NCBI GenBank assembly: GCA_002787775.1
Contig: PCUW01000067.1
Coordinates: 96,606 to 160,605, forward strand
Source: Bdellovibrionales bacterium CG12_big_fil_rev_8_21_14_0_65_38_15
GTDB lineage: Bacteria > Bdellovibrionota > Bacteriovoracia > Bacteriovoracales > Bacteriovoracaceae
Length of the DNA stretch: 64,000 nt
Direction: 5' to 3'
Part shown: positions 17,423-24,965 of the stretch, piece by piece
How the letters are laid out: every line of letters starts with the position of its first letter
Numbering within the stretch: position 1 is the stretch's first letter
Translations under genes and position numbers: made by a program
The notes under the pieces: model-generated
What the model was told of the DNA's origin: nothing
The model's database searches: none
The model's input: only the letters and a program-made list of their open reading frames with translations

Positions 17423-18393
17423 TGTTTGAATACCTGCCAGAGGTATGTCGGGAATTAAATTCTAATATAAGAGAACTATACTGGATACTACTCGTACCAT
17501 TTACTGTTTTTATTATCATATTAGAATTTTTCAAATTTCCAGAAGAGAATCCAAATGTCGGAGATATCATCAAGCGTGTGGTTATCTCAATCATTCTTTT
17601 GATTTCATTTGACCAGTGTATAAACGCTATTGCAATGGTTGGCGATGGAGTTACTGAAAGAATTCAAGGGATATCACAACTTTGGGATTTAATGAAACAC
17701 CTTGAAGATACTTATAAAGACTCCGAGGTGAGTTGGCTTAAATTTAGGGAAGCAGTAATTTTCATTCTAAACTTGCTTTCATACATTATTGCCTACGTTG
17801 GTGTATTTGTTGCAAATGTTCTCGTACACTTCGTGTGGTCTGTGCTCTATGTTTGTTCACCTTTGATGATACTTATGTACGTTTCAAAAAGAACATCATT
17901 TGTAACTTCAAATTTGTATAAAGGTTTGATCAACGTCGTAGTATGGAAAATACTTTGGTCTATTTTAGGAGTCATGCTTTTAAAACTTGCAACCAGTCCC
18001 GCAGTTGATAATTGGGATAACTTCCTAACTACAATACTCGTAAATCTTTGTATCGGCTTATCAATGTTATTTATTCCATTCACTACAAAATCATTGATCA
18101 GTGATGGGATGGCAAGTGCCGCATCGGCTCTAGCCGCAGCACCAACTTATGCAACAGGGAAAGTTGTAAGTGAAGTGGCTAAGAGACAAGGAAAACGAGC
18201 AATAAGTGGAACTGCACAAGGCACCAAAAATGGATTTTCAAGAATGGGAGTAGGAATGAAAAACAACATAAGTAAAGCAAAAACGAATTTCGCTGAAAAG
18301 ATGAATCAAATGCGAACAATTAATCAATCCAGAAAAACGCCAAGTAATGTCATTGGTGTGGATTTTAAAAATAGGAGAAAACTAGATGAATAA
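17422..18393 (+). CDS. virB6: VirB6/TrbL-like polytopic membrane protein
   Basis: A 323-residue protein with about six hydrophobic segments between residues 20 and 220 and a basic, Ala/Gly-rich cytoplasmic tail (from about 225). This is the VirB6/TrbL form that makes part of the inner-membrane channel. Its position between VirB5-like and VirB8-like genes is the usual one. The start overlaps the previous stop by one base, and an AGGAG for the next gene lies near its 3' end. Confidence 0.8.
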   Translation: MFEYLPEVCRELNSNIRELYWILLVPFTVFIIILEFFKFPEENPNVGDIIKRVVISIILLISFDQCINAIAMVGDGVTERIQGISQLWDLMKHLEDTYKDSEVSWLKFREAVIFILNLLSYIIAYVGVFVANVLVHFVWSVLYVCSPLMILMYVSKRTSFVTSNLYKGLINVVVWKILWSILGVMLLKLATSPAVDNWDNFLTTILVNLCIGLSMLFIPFTTKSLISDGMASAASALAAAPTYATGKVVSEVAKRQGKRAISGTAQGTKNGFSRMGVGMKNNISKAKTNFAEKMNQMRTINQSRKTPSNVIGVDFKNRRKLDE

Positions 18394-18958
18394 TCTCAGC
18401 CCTAGAACACAATGGTTGGCGTTAAACAGAATAGCAAACACTTATAAGGTAATATGCTTTTCTTTAGCAGGTGCACTTGTATTTTCCTTGTGTATTTTGG
18501 CTTATGTATCAACTTTACCACCAATTGTCGTAAGTAAGGATATCAATGGAATAGAGAGGTATTCCTCAAACAGAGAAAACATAGGTTTACAAAATGAAGA
18601 GATCAAAAATTTTGTAAAAATCTTTATTACTCGTAACTATACATGGGAGAAAATGAATGATCCTGCACACCTGATAAATATAAGACCATTTGTCACAGAG
18701 GATTTCTTAAAGCTATTGAGTAGCAACAAAAATAATAATGCCAAAAAACTTGATGGAGTATCTCAATATGTCGGAAATATAAAAGTTTCCGTATCAGACA
18801 AAGAAATCATCGCACAGTTTGACAAGATTGTTCGTTTAAAAGGACTACCACTTGTCTCTGTAACCCAAATTTCATTGCAAATCATTAAAGATACGCCAAA
18901 CAAGTGGAATCCAGTTGGTTTATATGTCAACGGACTCATCGAACATGGAGATAAATAG
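18386..18958 (+). CDS. virB8: VirB8/TraE-like inner-membrane protein
   Basis: A 190-residue bitopic protein with one transmembrane helix (about 24 to 46) and a periplasmic domain of about 140 residues. Size and layout match TraE-type VirB8 proteins, which nucleate the secretion complex. Sequence identity to named families is not obvious by eye, so the call depends on position and topology. AGGAG precedes the ATG. The stop codon shares a base with the GTG start of the next gene. Confidence 0.7.
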   Translation: MNNLSPRTQWLALNRIANTYKVICFSLAGALVFSLCILAYVSTLPPIVVSKDINGIERYSSNRENIGLQNEEIKNFVKIFITRNYTWEKMNDPAHLINIRPFVTEDFLKLLSSNKNNNAKKLDGVSQYVGNIKVSVSDKEIIAQFDKIVRLKGLPLVSVTQISLQIIKDTPNKWNPVGLYVNGLIEHGDK

Positions 18959-19677
18959 TGAATAAATTAATTCTAATAGGAACTTTGCTTATTTTAAGCA
19001 ATTTAGCTTTTGCAGGGAATATTAGGTCAATTGAAGTTTCCTCTAAAAAGATGGAATACATCAATCTTAAACTTGGTCAATCTACCGTTTTACGATTTAA
19101 AGAAACCCCGAAAAAAGTTGTTATTGGAAATCAAAATTATTTCAACATCGAATTTGTCGGAAGTGACATTACCATTCAACCGCAAGCTCAAGTAAAAACT
19201 AATCTTTTTGTATACGGTGAGTATCATACTTTTGGATTTATCCTAAACGTTGGATCAGGTGGATCTTATGATGATCTTGTTAATATTTCATGGGAAGCTC
19301 CAATGTTTGTTACGCAGAAAAAAAGCTATAAGCTCTTAAGTAAATCTATCAACAAGAAAATTAGGTTAAAAGATGGCCTTGAATGTAGTCTTGATTCCTT
19401 AAAAGAACTGAAAAAAGATTTTTTTGTACTTGATTTTACAATCAGAAACAATTCAAAGAATAAACTATCAAGCCAAAAACTAGATACTTTCCTGAGTCGA
19501 TCTAAAATTAAACTTCCTAAGCAGCGGCTTATATTTTCTGGAAATCAGATTGAATCAGGCCTTGGAATTAAAGGGAGATTGTTTTTTGAGCTAAATGAGA
19601 GGAAAGGATTCACATTTCACGTTACAAATGGGGATGATCAATCAACCACGATTATATCTAGAGGATATTTATTATAA
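18958..19677 (+). CDS. virB9: VirB9/TraK-like secretin-related protein
   Basis: A 239-residue exported protein with signal peptide (1 to 19, LAFAGN). The N-terminal mature region, with GQSTVLRF, KKVVIGNQNYFNIE and KTNLFVYG, follows the pattern of the TraK/VirB9 N-terminal domain (short strands and TNL). It would form the outer-membrane core ring with VirB10. Start is GTG directly overlapping the preceding TAG. The end of the gene carries a GAGGA that may serve the next gene. Confidence 0.72.
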   Translation: MNKLILIGTLLILSNLAFAGNIRSIEVSSKKMEYINLKLGQSTVLRFKETPKKVVIGNQNYFNIEFVGSDITIQPQAQVKTNLFVYGEYHTFGFILNVGSGGSYDDLVNISWEAPMFVTQKKSYKLLSKSINKKIRLKDGLECSLDSLKELKKDFFVLDFTIRNNSKNKLSSQKLDTFLSRSKIKLPKQRLIFSGNQIESGLGIKGRLFFELNERKGFTFHVTNGDDQSTTIISRGYLL

Positions 19678-19694
19678 AAAAAATCCAAGACGTA

Positions 19695-20612
19695 TTGAAA
19701 AGACTCTTTATAATTGAGTCGGAAGGAAAGCGCACCGCAAATGTAAAAGCAATCACTCTCATTTCTTTAATTACAATAGTGTTTGGTTTTGCTCTATCAA
19801 AAATATTTGGAAAAACTGAAAATAGTGCAATTATCAAGCATGTAAGTAGAGAGTTGATAAATGATGAAAAGTTTCAAACAAGTGACAAAATTAATTCTGA
19901 AGAAGTTAAAGCAAATGGGCCTATCAAGGACGCAAAAGATGTCAAAAGGAAATCTACAAAGAAAATCAAAACTCTTCCCGTTCCTGAGTTTAACCTAAGG
20001 GCCAAGCAGGTAATTACAAGAGATGATCTGCCAAATCTAAAAAGCTCACTCCCAACCGGAAGTAATTTTATCGGAAAACTAATTACTCCTATCGACACAA
20101 GGGATGAAAAGCAATTCATTAAAGTTCTTCTCCCCTATGGTGGTTCGAGAAATGGAAGCAAGTTGCTAGACAAAGACACAATGTTACTTGGTTCTGTTCA
20201 GTACAGTGGAACTGGCGAGAAGGTATTTATTAATTTTATAAAAGCGATTTTGCCAACTGGTCATGAAATTGAGATTAGTGCACAAGCTTTAAATCCAAGC
20301 GATTACTCAACAGGTATTAAAGGTGAACATCATGGAACAGCAGGAGTAAGAATCGCGACAACATTAGGGCTTAGTATGGTTTCGGGAATGACCGAAGTTT
20401 TAACAGAGAAAAAAGCTCTTGGTGAGAGTGGAGCAATTACCCCCAAGGCCACAATGAAAAACGCTATGTATCATGGTGTTTCTAAGGTTGCTGATATGGA
20501 AGCATCAAGACAAGCTGGTGAACTTGCTCAGGAAAAGCCATATGTAACTATCGAAGCTGGAATTGATTTAATTGTTTCGTTAACGGCTCCGTTTAGAGGG
20601 TCTCGTGATTAA
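19695..20612 (+). CDS. virB10: VirB10/TraB-like envelope-spanning protein
   Basis: A 305-residue protein with one N-terminal transmembrane helix (about 18 to 38), a charged linker and a C-terminal VirB10/TrbI beta-barrel domain (from about 110). It contains LITPIDTRDEKQFIKVLL and ends in the usual short polar tail. It links inner and outer membranes and would gate the channel. The first standard start is TTG at 19695 without a ribosome site. The frame is open upstream to GAGGA (19661 to 19665), where ATT at 19671 or ATA at 19674 could start the protein with IKKIQDV added. It overlaps the coupling-protein gene by eight bases. Confidence 0.78.
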   Translation: MKRLFIIESEGKRTANVKAITLISLITIVFGFALSKIFGKTENSAIIKHVSRELINDEKFQTSDKINSEEVKANGPIKDAKDVKRKSTKKIKTLPVPEFNLRAKQVITRDDLPNLKSSLPTGSNFIGKLITPIDTRDEKQFIKVLLPYGGSRNGSKLLDKDTMLLGSVQYSGTGEKVFINFIKAILPTGHEIEISAQALNPSDYSTGIKGEHHGTAGVRIATTLGLSMVSGMTEVLTEKKALGESGAITPKATMKNAMYHGVSKVADMEASRQAGELAQEKPYVTIEAGIDLIVSLTAPFRGSRD

Positions 20613-22101
20613 AAGCCAGAGTAACAAAGAGCATGTAGCAGTTGAAAGGGTATTTGATGGTATTGGGATTCTGATTACAAGATATTTCAGAATCTTCACC
20701 TTAGGGATTAAAAACGTAAAAATAAAGAACCCATACTTTTGGGGATGTTCAATATTAACGACTTTATTCATATTCTGTATAACTTATGAATATGATTTTA
20801 TCGTAATTTTAAAATTGATCTTTCCACAATTCTTTGGGGAATTTCTTACGGTCAAACTGGTATCCATGTCATGGATCATTTATTTTTTGACGTTCTTAGT
20901 TTTTAGTTTCTTTCTTTTTATACCATTACTAGGAATAAAGGAGTTCAAAAACATTAAAAAATACCAAAATGATTTTGACTTCTTGTCCTTAAGAGCTGGA
21001 AATGGCTCAACTCCTAAAGTTATCAAGGTTATAGAACTTGATGAGAATAAAACAAGAGTAATTATAAAAAGTGAAGGAATTGGCCTTGATAAATATCAGT
21101 CGAAAGAAAGTGATCTCACCTGTGCGTTAGGACAGATTGTTGAAAATATTAGCTTGTGTAAAAATCCAAGATACATTTCCTTTAATCTAACAAGGAAGAG
21201 ATTGCCTGAAAAAATCAGTTTCTATGAATTACCTGAAGTAAAAGAATCTCCACTCAGTTTTAAACTTGGTGAATCTCTAGGTGGATTTGAACAACAAACT
21301 TTGGCCACGCTTCCACACATGCTTATAGCAGGTACAACTGGAGGTGGAAAAAGTGTTTTTTTCAAACAAACACTTCTCTCCATTCTTAAGTCTACAGAAA
21401 ATGTGCAGATGTATCTCCTTGACTTAAAAAAAGGTGTTGAAATGCGTCCCTTTGAGGAATTGCCTAATGTAAAAGTTATCAAAACTGAGCAAGATGCAGT
21501 GGCGGTGCTTGAAAAGTTAAAAGATGAAATGGAGAGACGTTTTGAGATCATCGAGGCTGAGAAAGTAAAAGATATTGGGTCAGCACGGAAAAAATTAGAC
21601 AGAATCATTATTGGGATTGATGAAGCCTCTGTTCTCTACACAAAGGTTAGGTCAGATTCGACTAAGAAAGATTTAATCAATAAGGCAAGAGAACTCACTG
21701 ATGAACTTTCTAAATTATCCCGAGCAGCAGGAATACATCTAATTTTAGCTACACAAAAGGTAACTAAGGAGACAATTGACACAAAGGTACAAGAGAACAT
21801 AGGAGGACGAATGTGCTTCAGGATGAATACATTTCAAGGATCGAATACGGTGCTAGGAAACAAAATGGCTCATGAACTACCAGATGTAAAAGGCCGTGGG
21901 ATATGGGCAAGTGGTAATAAGTTTATTGAAGTTCAAACACCTTTTTTGTCTGAAGAAGAACTTGAAGGTGAATTAGCAGTACTTTCAAAGGAGTATAAAG
22001 ATAAAACTAGAAAATTCATTGGCCCTGTAATTGAAATAATTAATTCAAATACCAGCCAAGAACTAGACGTATTTGAAGGAGAAGATAAAAAAGATGCTTG
22101 A
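20605..22101 (+). CDS. FtsK/SpoIIIE-type coupling ATPase
   Basis: A 498-residue membrane ATPase with two or three hydrophobic segments (about 48 to 112) and an FtsK/HerA motor domain. Walker A GTTGGGKS lies near 244 to 251, Walker B IIIGIDEAS near 335 to 343, and the family motif HLILATQK near 383. It probably delivers the DNA-protein substrate to the VirB channel. Sequence form resembles FtsK/TcpA-type couplers more than classical VirD4/TraD. Start is GTG with AGAGGG five bases upstream. It overlaps the next gene by eight bases. Confidence 0.85.
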   Translation: MIKSQSNKEHVAVERVFDGIGILITRYFRIFTLGIKNVKIKNPYFWGCSILTTLFIFCITYEYDFIVILKLIFPQFFGEFLTVKLVSMSWIIYFLTFLVFSFFLFIPLLGIKEFKNIKKYQNDFDFLSLRAGNGSTPKVIKVIELDENKTRVIIKSEGIGLDKYQSKESDLTCALGQIVENISLCKNPRYISFNLTRKRLPEKISFYELPEVKESPLSFKLGESLGGFEQQTLATLPHMLIAGTTGGGKSVFFKQTLLSILKSTENVQMYLLDLKKGVEMRPFEELPNVKVIKTEQDAVAVLEKLKDEMERRFEIIEAEKVKDIGSARKKLDRIIIGIDEASVLYTKVRSDSTKKDLINKARELTDELSKLSRAAGIHLILATQKVTKETIDTKVQENIGGRMCFRMNTFQGSNTVLGNKMAHELPDVKGRGIWASGNKFIEVQTPFLSEEELEGELAVLSKEYKDKTRKFIGPVIEIINSNTSQELDVFEGEDKKDA

Positions 22102-22846
22102 TTATAGGTTCCCAAAGATTCATATCACGGAAAGAGACATCAAGTTATTTGACCTTTTATTTCAATACAAAGTAGCTACAGCTAAGCAAATTCTCAAATA
22201 TTGCTATAAGGGATCAAGTTTAAATAATGTACGCTATCGCCTTAAAAGACTTTGCAATGTAAAACTAGTTCAATCTTTAGGTCATAAGCAAGGAAATGAT
22301 TTAATTTTTATCTATTCACTTACGGGTAAAGGCATGCGTTTTATTAAAGAACGTTATTCAGGCTACAGTAAGAATTTGAAATTAAAATCGGAAGTTCCAG
22401 ATCATGATTTAGTTCTCTTAGACATAGGTCAACGATTAAAAAGAAATGAAATGCTTGAAAACTATTTGACTGAAAATCTTATTCAGGCAAATCCAAGTTT
22501 TCAAGATCACAAAATCTTTAGTCATTTTGTGCAGATTCGCAGTGATGCATTTGTAAATTTTAATTTCAAAACAAAACAATTTAGAGTGGCTGTGGAATAT
22601 GAGAACACTACAAAGTCTATTAGTCGGTATGAAAAACTAGTATCAAATTATTACTTGTCGTCGCAAGTGGATTTAATTTTTTACTTCTACAAGGAGAAGT
22701 CAATATTCAAAAATATTTGCAAAATTGAAGAAATGAACTGGAAGTCCAATCAGAAAAAGTTTTACTTTTGCTCGATTGAAAATTTCCATCAGGATACTAA
22801 CAAAATCACTTTAGAGAATTGTATAGGTAACAAAATCTATCTTTAA
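22094..22846 (+). CDS. Replic_Relax-family protein, candidate relaxase or replication initiator
   Basis: A 250-residue protein whose N-terminal half has the winged-helix pattern of the Replic_Relax family: ITERDIKLFDLLF, then VATAKQILKY, then RYRLKRLCNVKLVQ. The C-terminal half has HFVQIRSDAFVNF and a VAVEYENTTKS segment that may be catalytic. No HUH-type three-His motif or other canonical relaxase signature is seen here or elsewhere in the element. The ATG at 22094 is preferred over an upstream TTG (22073) because AAGGAG lies 12 bases before it. Position directly after the coupler supports a DNA-processing role. Function is inferred. Confidence 0.65.
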   Translation: MLDYRFPKIHITERDIKLFDLLFQYKVATAKQILKYCYKGSSLNNVRYRLKRLCNVKLVQSLGHKQGNDLIFIYSLTGKGMRFIKERYSGYSKNLKLKSEVPDHDLVLLDIGQRLKRNEMLENYLTENLIQANPSFQDHKIFSHFVQIRSDAFVNFNFKTKQFRVAVEYENTTKSISRYEKLVSNYYLSSQVDLIFYFYKEKSIFKNICKIEEMNWKSNQKKFYFCSIENFHQDTNKITLENCIGNKIYL

Positions 22847-22858
22847 AGTTCACTAATT

Positions 22859-22892
22859 ACCTTAGTGGCACCTTGAATGGGTGTACTAAGGT
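22859..22892. repeat. Inverted repeat after the Replic_Relax gene (terminator or oriT candidate)
   Basis: ACCTTAGT and ACTAAGGT are perfect arms around a centre in which GGCACC and GGTGT also pair partly. It lies 12 bases after the stop of the candidate relaxase. Only a short T stretch follows, so it is a weak terminator. Its place beside the DNA-processing gene also fits an origin of transfer. Confidence 0.45.
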
Positions 22893-22937
22893 CAAATCTT
22901 ATAAATACCTAAAACTACAGGTTTATTTTTTTAATTT

Positions 22938-22951
22938 CTGACCACGGTCAG
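22938..22951. repeat. Palindrome CTGACC-AC-GGTCAG
   Basis: A perfect 6-base inverted repeat with a 2-base centre. It lies 14 bases upstream of the ATG of the next gene, where a repressor could bind, and 45 bases from the larger inverted repeat. No cognate protein is identified. Confidence 0.45.
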
Positions 22952-22965
22952 TAATGAGGAGATTT

Positions 22966-23421
22966 ATGCGTAATACATTTATTTTGGTGCTATTGGGATC
23001 AGTAGTAATGACGGGTTGTTCGACTATGAGGGACTCTCTTATCGTAGGAACATCAAGTGGAGCAGCTACAGGTGCAGTTGTCGGTGCATCTATGAATAGA
23101 GATAACAAAGGGAAAGGTGCTCTACAAGGAGCACTCGTTGGCGGTGCTATCAGTGCTGTTGCTTCATATTTTATCCATAAAGGGTTAAAGAAGCGCGACG
23201 ATGACGTTAGAAGGAACACACTATTTAATTTGGATAAGTTTGGAGTAGATCATCCCCAAAACTTTTCAGAGGGATACTCTCCGGTAATTTCTAAGCCAGT
23301 CGTAGAAAGACAGTGGATTGAAACTCAAGTTCAAGGAAAAAAACTAATTGAAGGTCACAGGATATGGGTAATTTCTGAAGACCCTCAATGGGTTCCTTCT
23401 AGCAAAAAGGGCAAAAAATAA
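22966..23421 (+). CDS. Glycine-zipper lipoprotein
   Basis: A 151-residue lipoprotein with lipobox MTGC (Cys17) and a Gly/Ala-rich zipper region (about 25 to 65, GTSSGAATGAVVGAS and GALQGALVGGAISA). Such zippers insert in or span membranes. The second ATG (22966) is chosen because GAGGAG lies six bases upstream. It may do the work of VirB7 or an exclusion or envelope-stabilising protein, since no separate VirB7 is seen. It overlaps the next gene by one base. Confidence 0.7.
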   Translation: MRNTFILVLLGSVVMTGCSTMRDSLIVGTSSGAATGAVVGASMNRDNKGKGALQGALVGGAISAVASYFIHKGLKKRDDDVRRNTLFNLDKFGVDHPQNFSEGYSPVISKPVVERQWIETQVQGKKLIEGHRIWVISEDPQWVPSSKKGKK

Positions 23422-24170
23422 TGATTTTTAAGAAGTCATTCTTGATGATTTTCATGCTTATGTTGGCTTCATGTGGTGAAAACTGGGATAAAGAGTCCGA
23501 CGAGACTCATGCACCCCCCTCTCCAAATTCACCACAAGTATATTTTGAGCCAATCGTAGAAAAGGAAAGAGTTAGTGGTGAAACGTTTCTAGCAAACGTA
23601 AATGAAGGTGATATTATCCTTTTCACATTTACTGGAAAAATGCTTACTCCTACATTTAGCCAAATTTACGAAAGGACTTACCGTTCCCACTGGAAAGATA
23701 GATTTTGTGAGCCGCGCGATCCTATCTGTCCCAGATGCGACCTCTTGAAGAGACAAATCTGCTGGGACATCAACCGCACAGGAAATTGCAATTTAAAATA
23801 TAGAAACTTCAACGGCAGAATCGAGCAGGATATATTTTTCTCAGATAAAATTGATGAAACAAAATTGAGATTAAAAGTTGGAACTAACCTATACCCCCTT
23901 GGGAGAATTATAGACCATGAAGGTATGGTTATACGGTCTGAGTTTTCTGTATCTAAGGAGATGTTACAAGAAAACAACGAGGTGAGTCTCACAGTGATCC
24001 CCGATCCTAATTTAGGAAGTATAAAAACAGGATTCTTGGGATATGGATCGTGTCAGGGCATCGGAAGAAGATACTTTAGGCACGAAGGCCCAACTTCTAG
24101 CACCAACTACGAAAACAGAATTAAGCGAGAATTTATCGTAACCGCTCATTTCAAAAGGATTAAAAAATAG
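23421..24170 (+). CDS. Cys-rich lipoprotein of unknown function
   Basis: A 249-residue lipoprotein with signal peptide and lipobox LASC (Cys17). A central cluster of Cys (RFCEPRDPICPRCDLLK, then QICWD and TGNC, about residues 94 to 123) could form disulfides in the periplasm. The rest looks beta-rich. No family recognised. The gene is joined to the glycine-zipper lipoprotein by a one-base overlap, which links it to the transfer functions. Confidence 0.6.
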   Translation: MIFKKSFLMIFMLMLASCGENWDKESDETHAPPSPNSPQVYFEPIVEKERVSGETFLANVNEGDIILFTFTGKMLTPTFSQIYERTYRSHWKDRFCEPRDPICPRCDLLKRQICWDINRTGNCNLKYRNFNGRIEQDIFFSDKIDETKLRLKVGTNLYPLGRIIDHEGMVIRSEFSVSKEMLQENNEVSLTVIPDPNLGSIKTGFLGYGSCQGIGRRYFRHEGPTSSTNYENRIKREFIVTAHFKRIKK

Positions 24171-24173
24171 AAT

Positions 24174-24518
24174 ATGTCTAAATTGAAATCAGGAAGGCTG
24201 ATTTTAGATGAGGGGGCCATTGCGGCCCTTTCTTCTATGTATGAAGAAATGAAAAATCAAAAATGTATTAAAATTACTCCTTCCAAGCTCGGCTCTTGGA
24301 TCATTTCAGAATTTTATAAAAGTTATTTTACTAGGTATAAGGGTAAAATTGCCAAGGAGCATTTCAATTCCAAGGAATATCTAAAGAAAATAATGAATAA
24401 TGTTGATGAATCAGAAAATCTTGAAGATGTACTTAGGCAGGCACTAAACCACATTAAGCAACCAGCAAATAAGAAAACTCGTGGCCGCCCAAAGTCTCAG
24501 CAAGTCGAAAACGACTAA
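24174..24518 (+). CDS. Small DNA-binding protein with AT-hook-like tail
   Basis: A 114-residue protein with a helical body and the tail KKTRGRPKSQQ, which carries the RGRP core of an AT-hook. The N-terminal part (about 1 to 50) has a strand followed by two helices, as in ribbon-helix-helix accessory proteins, but the match is weak. It may be a relaxosome or partition accessory protein. Only three bases separate it from the preceding lipoprotein gene. Confidence 0.5.
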   Translation: MSKLKSGRLILDEGAIAALSSMYEEMKNQKCIKITPSKLGSWIISEFYKSYFTRYKGKIAKEHFNSKEYLKKIMNNVDESENLEDVLRQALNHIKQPANKKTRGRPKSQQVEND

Positions 24519-24678
24519 TAAGAAGCCAGATATTAGTGATTATGAGATAAAACTCAAGTATATCCCACTAGAAGAAGCAGAGGAAAATCAGAGGCTTAGG
24601 CAATTGTGCTTTCTTTTATTCCAAGAAGTGCTTAATGAATTACAAGGAAATACCGAGAAAGACTTGACTAGTGTGTAA
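24481..24678 (+). CDS. Small hypothetical protein overlapping the AT-hook gene
   Basis: A 65-residue frame starting GTG inside the end of the previous gene (38-base overlap). It has a basic N-terminus and an acidic, helical C-terminus (LEEAEENQRLRQLCFLL). No ribosome site is clear and no family is recognised. A terminator begins inside its last codons. It may be a real coupled gene or an accident; moderate to low confidence. Confidence 0.35.
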   Translation: MAAQSLSKSKTTNKKPDISDYEIKLKYIPLEEAEENQRLRQLCFLLFQEVLNELQGNTEKDLTSV

Positions 24679-24696
24679 TTACGCACTAGTCTTTAT
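24666..24696 (+). terminator. Hairpin terminator ending the transfer region
   Basis: GACTAGTG and CACTAGTC pair around a ten-base centre (with one further near-pair inside) and are followed by TTTAT. It separates the transfer-associated genes from the XRE regulator and the recombinase. Confidence 0.65.
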
Positions 24697-24709
24697 ATGA
24701 GAGGTAGTA

Positions 24710-24961
24710 ATGACTAATATTGATGAAACTCAAGTCCCAGAACTAAAGCAAAAACTGATGGACGAGATAAATAAGGAAATTGAAAAGCGGAATTTATCAC
24801 AATCACAAGTCGGAGAGCTTGCAGGAATGAGTCGAGTTAATGTTAATAAGTTACTTAGAGGGACTGAAAAAAGCATAGCTTTAAATCAGTTAGTAAAGGT
24901 AGCTAACGCTCTCGGTATCAAAATAGAATTGATTTTTAAGAGAACTAAAATCAAAAGGTAG
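24710..24961 (+). CDS. XRE-family transcriptional regulator
   Basis: An 83-residue protein with a clear Cro/CI-type helix-turn-helix (about 28 to 78): LSQSQVGELAGMSRVNVNKL followed by LVKVANALGI. It is the size of HigA-like antitoxins or small phage-type repressors, but no toxin gene adjoins it. It lies four bases upstream of the recombinase gene in the same direction, so it probably controls recombinase expression or excision. Confidence 0.75.
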   Translation: MTNIDETQVPELKQKLMDEINKEIEKRNLSQSQVGELAGMSRVNVNKLLRGTEKSIALNQLVKVANALGIKIELIFKRTKIKR

Positions 24962-24965
24962 TCTT

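Noticed and set aside
22866..22882. TGGCAC after the Replic_Relax gene as a third sigma-54 promoter
   Set aside because: The ten-base gap from GG leads to GG and not GC. The bases are explained by the inverted repeat there.
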